A stretch of 64,000 nt of DNA from Hermatobates lingyangjiaoensis (taxonomy: Eukaryota > Arthropoda > Insecta > Hemiptera > Hermatobatidae), in assembly GCA_026182355.1 (NCBI GenBank), contig JAPFBL010000068.1, positions 2,931,001-2,995,000 on the forward strand. The letters run 5' to 3'. Of this stretch, positions 57,449 to 64,000 are shown piece after piece (position 1 is the stretch's first letter; every line of letters starts with the position of its first letter). The position numbers and the translations under genes are program-made. Under the pieces are notes generated by a model that was given only the letters and a program-made list of their open reading frames with translations, had not been told where the DNA came from and searched no databases.

Positions 57449-60093
57449 TTGTGTTTGTGTGACTTTTGGTCTACATCTAAATCTTATGAACTATAAGCCA
57501 TAAAAGATATCTTAGTTATTCAGATTTGGTTGGCAAAATATTTAGCCTGTAATATTTTAAAAACAAGTTATCAAAGAAAATCTGTAAAAGATAACTGATC
57601 TAAAATTTCAATGTAACATTCATTTTTGCAAACAATTAAAAACTTTAAAATTGGAGTCATTTTGACATTAACCTGTTATTATATGTTTAGGGTTTCTCAT
57701 GTGTAGGTTTTATATATATATACATTATTTCATTTTAAAATTTCAGTTCTATTCTGTATGTTGATTGATCGTAAATGTTTTCAAATCCTACTATTCACTC
57801 TTTCAAATAAGGAGTTTTCAATTGTTATTTGGCACTAATTTTGGTTTTGTTGATTTACATTACCGATTTAATTTATTTCTTCGAAAATATATTTTTTTTA
57901 AATCATGCATATAGTACCTACATTCAAAGATAGTCTTTTGCCTTTTCATGTTGTTTATATATGTATGATTGATATTTGTCCTCATTTGATATTTACGTTT
58001 TAACTAATTACAATGGACCTGAAATTTAGATTAGATACTCTAAAATGCAGATACTCAATATCAATTTAATCAATAATTAATTTAACAGAAATCAATTTTT
58101 AATTAAAAAAAACTGCATATAATTATTTGGGGGATGGTGCCTTTGAAAAATCAGATCAGTACTCATATTTTATGGTAATATATGTTGATTCTAGTAAAAG
58201 GATTCCTTAAAAATTCTGCAAGTGACTTTTCATTTTATCAATAAGACAAGTTAGTAAAAATATAATTTTATTGTATCAAATAGCAATAGCCACAAATCAA
58301 CAACTATTTTAATTGACTTTTCGTTCAATATTATCGTTAAATTTGTTCAGCTTATCTTTTAAGGAATGATAGAACGTTTAATCGGCAAACTATATAAATC
58401 TGAAGTTTAATATCCAGCAGTGATTGCTTTGGGAAAAAAGTTGGAAGGATGAAGCTCAGGGAGGGTTAAGTTTTGTTAAAGTTTGAGGACAAAACTTTTA
58501 AGAAGGAAGGAGACCGAGAACAACTGGCGGCAGGAGGCATGCAGTTTCCCCATCTCTGCCAGGCGTTGTACACTTTATGTATTCATATTTCCTTAGCAAT
58601 TGCATATAATAGACACCAAAATGTTTTAAAGATGTTGTTAGTATTTTTTTTAAACTTAATCTCGATGCTATATGATTTTGTTTGTAAGTTTTTGGACCTT
58701 AATAATCACCATAATTATTTATAGTTCATTGATAATTTTGATTGTAGCACTTTGGATTTCTTATTGAAACATAAATTTGCCAGTTTATATAGATCAGTCG
58801 TTTATGTAATTCTTTGTTTTAGCATGCGTAAGTGTGGAAATGTTTCAGTCAACATTCTGGATTTTACAGACTAATCTCTGCAACAATAAAGAAATAAGTC
58901 CTAGGCTTTTCGGTATGGCTCCTTGTCACTTCATTCTGAACATTTCAGAAATAACTGAATTAGTCAGTGCTTTGACGGAGCAATCGAGATAAAAAACCTT
59001 CGGGATTATTCATATGTCCGTTATAATTACAGCAGTAAGTACGAGTTGTGTTAAGATTAACGGGTTATCTTTTGTTTGTATTAGTTTCCTTGGTATACGG
59101 TTCTTCTGAAAAAATTTGGAATTGAGCCTTTCGATGGAGTTCAGTATTCTTGTCTTTTGATTTTAGTCTCATCTATACTTGCAAAATGAAGGCCACATAA
59201 GGTTTCCTTTTTCTTTTGGAACAAGTCACATATCTAGAAAATATAGAAGTTGTGGTATTACACTACTACTGTTGTTCAAAAAATCACCAACAATGATGAA
59301 ATTTGACCGGGTGCATTATCCTAGTGCAATAGTGTAAAGACATTAACTACTTTGTCAAGTAATCTGGACTTTTCGTGTTGTTCTTGAATTGTTTCACGTA
59401 AACTGTGTTGAACTGGAATGCAATGCTCTAACTGAATGCTTGTCCGTATTTCCGAATTGTTGTTATTCCAATTTATCTGATTCTGAGTAGCTTCAATTGT
59501 TCTCTGCTTAAAGGAACGAATTTTGCAATTACACTGTTAACACCTAAAACAGCCATTACATGAGTGAATTTCAAAGAATGAGCAAATTGAAGAGTAATCT
59601 TTATTTACTTATTTCATTTGTTCTCTGTTTTTAATATAATGGAGTGAAAAGAGCGTCTGATGTCTTAATCTCCTTGCCAGCCTTCTTTAAAAACGCTTAT
59701 TCCACTCGTCTTGTTTTACTAATGGAAGAGTCATCAAAAGTAATATTTAAAGTTTCTAAAACATTGTTGCACCTTATTCCGTTCTACAGAAAGATGGAAT
59801 TCGAATTCCGTGGTGCATTCTTTAAAGAAATAATAATCAATAAGAGAGAGAGTAAGGTTATAGGATGAAAGACAACATTAAAGAGAAGAATGATAAGGCA
59901 TTGAATGAGAAAGAACTCAAGACAGAAACGAGTTTCTGTGCCGGAAAAATCAGGAAACGTGTCAAATTGCATGTATAAAACTAATGAAAATGTTTGTTTA
60001 ATTTTACTTAAAGTTTTGTAAAACCCTTTTTACTCGTATATGATGAGTATTGAAGAATTTATTGTTCTGACCTTTAGTCTTTTTTCTTTTCAG
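57447..60093. other. No gene seen
   Basis: AT-rich. The frames at 58,473-58,724 and 59,644-59,868 (83 and 74 codons, plus) are not recognisable. The segment at 59,860-59,900 loosely resembles 21,150-21,190, upstream of the other microexon-like segment, but too weakly to call. Confidence 0.5.
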
Positions 60094-60123
60094 GTAAGAG
60101 ACGAACCATACCTCTAGACATTG
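60094..60123 (+). CDS. Candidate 30-nt microexon, copy 2
   Basis: TTCTTTTCAG, then 30 bases (GTAAGAGACGAACC ... GACATTG), then GTGAGT. Same length and same splice-like flanks as 21,587-21,616, with about two-thirds identity in the 30 bases. Frame 0 has a TAG here (VRDEPYL-stop); another frame reads KRRTIPLDI. Two copies open in different frames argue against a simple in-frame duplicated exon unless one is dead. Confidence 0.28.
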
Positions 60124-61012
60124 GTGAGTTTTCTTTCTTTCCTTTTTATTTTTAAGATAATTAACATAATAACATAATTTAAGATAATTAAGTTTACAGC
60201 ACACACAGAGTGTGATCTTGAAGTCATCGTACGATTATGAACTCTATTGTGATGTGCTACGGTTTCCTTCTCAAATTATTACAATTATTCATCTTAATAA
60301 TAGTTATTTCACCCAATTAACAATTAACAAGTTATCACCACCCAATAAAGTAAGTCTTTAAGAGGTGGAAAGCATGTTAAGAAGTTGAATTTTCATTTTT
60401 ATTGGCTTCCAAGCAGACAGTATATTCCTAATAATTCCTCCCATAGTAGCGTGAATAACATCAAGAACTGCACCCCTTGGTCCATGAATACTAATTCATT
60501 CATCGATTCTTGCTTACTCCTGTGAATTATACAAAGAGATCGTAAGCATGTCTCCACAACAGTACAATTTATAATTTTCCATAGAATGTTTTCAATTTTA
60601 TGAACAAAGAGCATATAATTATTTTAGGTCAAAATTTACATTATAACTAAAAATTTCCATATTTCTATTATTTTATGTTTAATAGTAAAAATAAAAATAA
60701 AGTAATTGTGCCATATGTTAAAGTATGTCATTCAGTTATAATAGGCAAATTAAAAATTGAAACCTCCATAAAAATAAGTTTCATGGAAACCAACTCGTTT
60801 TGAACTCATTATGTTCGGAACTAGTTGTTTTTTCATACACCCTTTATTAAATTATTTTGCTTTTAATTTTCTACTGTAAAAAATAAATGAGTATATCATT
60901 AATTTTATTACTGTTTTTAAATAATATTTACTCTTTGTTATAGAAATGGTGTTTGATTCTTAGGAATTCATTGCATGTTCAAAACTGACATCAGTGTTGA
61001 CATGCTTACTAT

Positions 61013-61017
<5 letters not shown>
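60124..61017. other. No gene seen
   Basis: AT-rich; short minus-strand frames of 66-71 codons without features. Confidence 0.5.
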
Positions 61018-61083
<66 letters not shown>

Positions 61084-61103
61084 GAGAGAGAGAGAGAGAG
61101 AGA
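61018..61103. repeat. (GA)n microsatellite, ~86 bp
   Basis: About 43 GA units interrupted once by TG at 61,081. The purine tract can form triplex DNA, and its exact length is likely polymorphic. Confidence 0.97.
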
Positions 61104-62727
61104 AAATAGTAATAAAATATAAACACTTTAATTCGTGATAATATTTCAAGTGTTATTTTATATGGTCGTTACGTTTTTTCGGCTTAGTATATTTTCTGAT
61201 GTATTGTTTCAAAAATATTTTATCTGGTGACTGGAATTATGCGATCAGTCATCTATTTCGTGGTCTTTTTCCCTGTTCATTATTATAGAAAGCCCTTAAT
61301 AAGTATCTGTCATCATTCCTCAGACTAAAACATGATAAATTCACCATTCTTCAAATTCTGGACCACAAATTCTTTTCATACTTTTAGAGAAATTTTTGTG
61401 ATCCATAGCATAAGTTAATACGAGTAGGTCTTCCATAAATAATATGAATACAGTCTTCGTTATTTATGCATAAGACTGGTAGAATTTTTAATTAGCTGCC
61501 TTAGTAGAGGCATTCATCCAGGTTTCAGACACTGTTTGACAAATGGAGCAGTTGATCTCGAAAATGGACAAGTTCGAAAGTGGTAAAGATGCAGCCAACA
61601 TACGGGAAATGACAGTGCAATTTAGCTCTAATTACTATCGTAATTTAATACAGTAATCTATAAGGGACTAGCAACCTTCATTTATTTTACAAAATTGGTA
61701 TTTATTTTTCCATTAGATTTAAATGCGATTTAGCAGTGAACATTTCTTTTTAAAGAATGTGTTCATAAATAAATATTATATTGATTAAAAAAAATAAAGG
61801 CTGCAGAATATTCTAAAAAATTGGCGTTTAGAAATAATGGATTCTTTTTATATGGTATTATTTTTAGTTAATGGAAAAGTAGATATTAGTACTGTTATAC
61901 TTATTTTAATTGTAGTGTTGGAATTATCTTTTAATAGGTTACAAACAAAAGTTGAATCAAAAATATTACACATGGGTTGACCATCCTAAATTGTGGATTC
62001 AACAGAAAAAAGTAGTCAATCCCTCCAGCAAGGTTTCTGAAGATTTTTTGTTCTGCCCTCTGGTCATGCATCTATTTTTCTTTTTTGTGCCTGAACTGTA
62101 TTATCATGGAAGCCAATTTCGTAAAAATCTGGTTTTATTTTTTTCAATAATACTTCCATAATCGAGTATATTTTTTTCACTTATAAATATAAAATTATTT
62201 GTAAATATAAGATTATTTGTAATCAGTTTATTTAAATTATTGTGCTTTGGTGTTCTAATCTATTTAAAACGCCGTGATATATCATCAGATGTAACCTACG
62301 CCTGTCAGCTTATAAATAATACTTTTAGTGATTGGGTTCCTGAGTGGGTGCCTGAAGGGAGGAGTCTATAAATATAGTGGTTCATCTCAAAACAACAGAT
62401 GCTTGCGGCACACTAGTGAGTAAGATCATGAATGATAGAAAAACTTCGTAGGAGGGATCTTTGCTGTTATCTTATGTGTTATTTCGTATTCCAGTACCCA
62501 TAGTTAATGAATTAATAAATCATTTATTGAATGCGTTGGTCATGGTGTAGATTAGGAATCAGCCGGACAGAGTATACTAGGCTCTTCTACTAAGTCTTTT
62601 ACCATTTTATCTATATTTTGAAAGTTATACCTAATTATATTATTATAGCTATAATAAGTATCCTAATGTTCAGTCATAATAACTCGTTTGTTGTGCGATC
62701 CGTAATTGTGTGTATGTGTATTTGCTC
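61104..62727. other. No gene seen
   Basis: AT-rich. A 41-codon frame from about 61,540 (MEQLISKMDKFESGKDAANI onward) reads like protein but is too short to support. Confidence 0.45.
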
Positions 62728-62780
62728 ATACTGGGATTAAAACGTTAATTCAAAGTCTCCACACAAAAGTTTTTTATTTA

Positions 62781-62816
62781 AACTACGTGTTTCAAACACT
62801 TACTGTTCATCATCAG
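62781..62816 (-). other. Hammerhead-ribozyme-like core, left arm of foldback
   Basis: Minus strand: CTGATGA, TGAACAGTAAGTGTTT (AACA/TGTT helix), GAAAC, AC, GTA. Both conserved blocks are canonical. A-C/G-U gives a 2-bp stem III ending in a permitted GTA cleavage triplet. Stem I pairing is only about two base pairs (C-G, A-U), so self-cleavage would probably need a dimer or partner strand. Confidence 0.45.
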
Positions 62817-62851
62817 GTAACATTCAATGGGAGCAATGAAGGGGACGGGAG

Positions 62852-62887
62852 CTGATGATGAACACTAACTGTTGGAAACACATAGTT
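62852..62887 (+). other. Hammerhead-ribozyme-like core, right arm of foldback
   Basis: Plus strand: CTGATGA, TGAACACTAACTGTTG, GAAAC, ACATAGTT. Blocks are intact, but the triplet is ATA where the left arm has GTA, and the base before CTGATGA (G) cannot pair with the base after the triplet. It is a weaker candidate than the left arm. Confidence 0.38.
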
Positions 62888-62944
62888 CAAGTAAAAAAAC
62901 TTCATTTGTGTGGAGTCTTTGATTAATTGTATTAATACCAGTAT

Positions 62945-63439
62945 AAGTAATTTCGAGTTCCTAGGACCTGAGTTTTAATTTAAGATGGTTTTAAAAACGA
63001 TAGCATATCGTCCAGTGAAGAACTAAGAGAATGTTTTTGCACGAATGACTAGTGGTGGTTCATGTCTTGCTCTCTGATGTCAGGATGCGAGAGTAGTACT
63101 CGACAACCAGTGGGACGTGAATAGCAAAACAATATGTGCATGGTAAAAGAATATACGGTAAACCCGTAGAGAAGATAATAGGTTTTCTTGTTTATAATCA
63201 ATACATCATGTCGATATATCCCATGTTCCATAAGCCGCTTAACGCAAATATTGAACTGGTTAATACTTCCGAAGGGCATACAGAGTTTGCCATTGAACTT
63301 CTAATTAACCAATTTGGGTTAAACATCCTGATTTATGTCAAGTGTGATATACTATTCTTAAAAGAGATTTATTTCCATTCACAACTAAATACATACGTCA
63401 AACAGAACTTTCCTAACTCCTTATCCAAAATAAGTAAGG
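62945..63439. other. No supported gene
   Basis: A 102-codon plus-strand frame (63,136-63,444) begins MHGKRIYGKPVEKIIGFLVY. Its composition is mixed, but I recognise no domain, and its 3' end runs into the start of the tandem duplication. Left uncalled. Confidence 0.45.
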
Positions 63440-63757
63440 AATAAATTAACTTAGGTGATAAGTTATTAGCAACACGTCGCAGAATAAAATAATCAAATTA
63501 AATAAAATACCAAAAATTACAGCTTATAAATAACAACAAAACTTTAATCACGCTCATAAAATAAATTTAAACAAATAATAAAATAAATAAATTAATTAAT
63601 TCCTTAATTTATTAAAATAAATTAACTTAGGTGATAAGTTAGGATAAGCATTAATAGGAACACGTCGTGGAATAAAATTATCAAATTAAATAAAATACCA
63701 AAAATTACAGTTTATAAATAAGAACAAAACTTTAATCACGCTCATAAAATAAATTTT
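63440..63757. repeat. Tandem duplication, unit ~176 bp
   Basis: AATAAATTAACTTAGGTGAT starts at 63,440 and 63,616. Both copies continue through AACACGTCG, ACCAAAAATTACAG and CTTTAATCACGCTCAT. Copies differ by scattered substitutions and a short insertion (GGATAAGCATTAA) in the second, so the duplication is older than the 166-bp array. Confidence 0.92.
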
Positions 63758-64000
63758 CTATATTCAGAAAATGAGTGCTTATTATATATGTTCAAGAAAT
63801 TTATTTCCTCGTCTTATATATAAAATAAAAAAAAAGAGTCTCTATTTGTGATTTAATGTGAAAGTTGGTTGGCATTGGTTCGGGGATCACTACATGTGGA
63901 CTCTTTACTACTGCTTTGAATGACTGGCATTGGGATTATTTATGAGGTGATGTGAAAAGTGATTCACCAACTAGTTTCTTTAATTTAAAGATATATCAAA
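63758..64000. other. No gene seen
   Basis: AT-rich end of window. Confidence 0.5.

Larger units (their letters stand above)
62728..62944. mobile_element. Foldback with hammerhead-like core on each arm
   Basis: Imperfect inverted repeat: arms 62,728-62,816 and 62,852-62,944 (~90 bp each) around a ~35-base loop. The outer ends are ATACTGG/CCAGTAT. Moving inward each arm has GGAGACTTTGA-type sequence, a T-rich run, then ACGTGTTTC and CATCATCAG. Read outward from the loop, each arm gives CTGATGATGAACA, a short helix, GAAACAC and GTAGTT or ATAGTT. No coding sequence is present. It is possibly two opposed PLE-type or retrozyme-like termini. Confidence 0.75.

Overview
The window is A+T-rich (about two-thirds by eye), repeat-laden nuclear DNA of an invertebrate animal. 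The evidence is eukaryotic: Penelope-like retroelements (PLEs) with a GIY-YIG endonuclease, tRNA-derived SINEs, possible mariner and hAT remnants, long (TA)n, (GA)n and (TG)n microsatellites, and intron-like pyrimidine-AG tracts. There is no bacterial gene organisation. I cannot fix the lineage. The SINE body and a dispersed repeat followed by TCTG/TG microsatellites remind me of mollusc or other lophotrochozoan genomes, but that is recollection, not proof.

No host protein-coding gene can be called with confidence. Nearly all open frames are 60-120 codons, show no recognisable domain, and are what random AT-rich DNA produces. The window is probably intergenic or one or more very long introns.

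Layout. 0-2 kb: two nested minus-strand PLE 3' fragments. 4-10 kb: a dispersed repeat, a 4 x 166-bp tandem array and microsatellites. 10-21 kb: mostly featureless, with a short repeated segment, one weak candidate exon and a weak tRNA-like relic. 21.5-22.8 kb: a candidate 30-nt microexon, a 219-bp tandem array and a possible hAT end. 28.5 kb: a possible mariner relic. 31-33 kb: two related SINEs in opposite orientation and a perfect 17-bp hairpin. 33.5-49.6 kb: mostly featureless apart from simple repeats, one dispersed repeat and a G+C-rich patch. 49.6-57.4 kb: a dense PLE cluster, with a 3.5-kb head-to-head inverted dimer (52,907-56,386) as the most structured object here. 57.4-64 kb: a second 30-nt microexon-like segment, an 86-bp (GA)n, a foldback with hammerhead-ribozyme-like cores on both arms, and a tandem duplication.

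How the parts relate. Six PLE termini carry CTGANGA...GAAA blocks next to short stems. This fits the known occurrence of hammerhead ribozymes in PLE terminal repeats, although the G12/C10.1 geometry is imperfect. The best PLE reading frame (53,515-54,600, minus) covers the end of the RT palm, the thumb, a Cys-rich linker and the GIY-YIG nuclease. Its partner arm is broken almost entirely by tiny indels, so assembly error must be excluded before reading biology into it.
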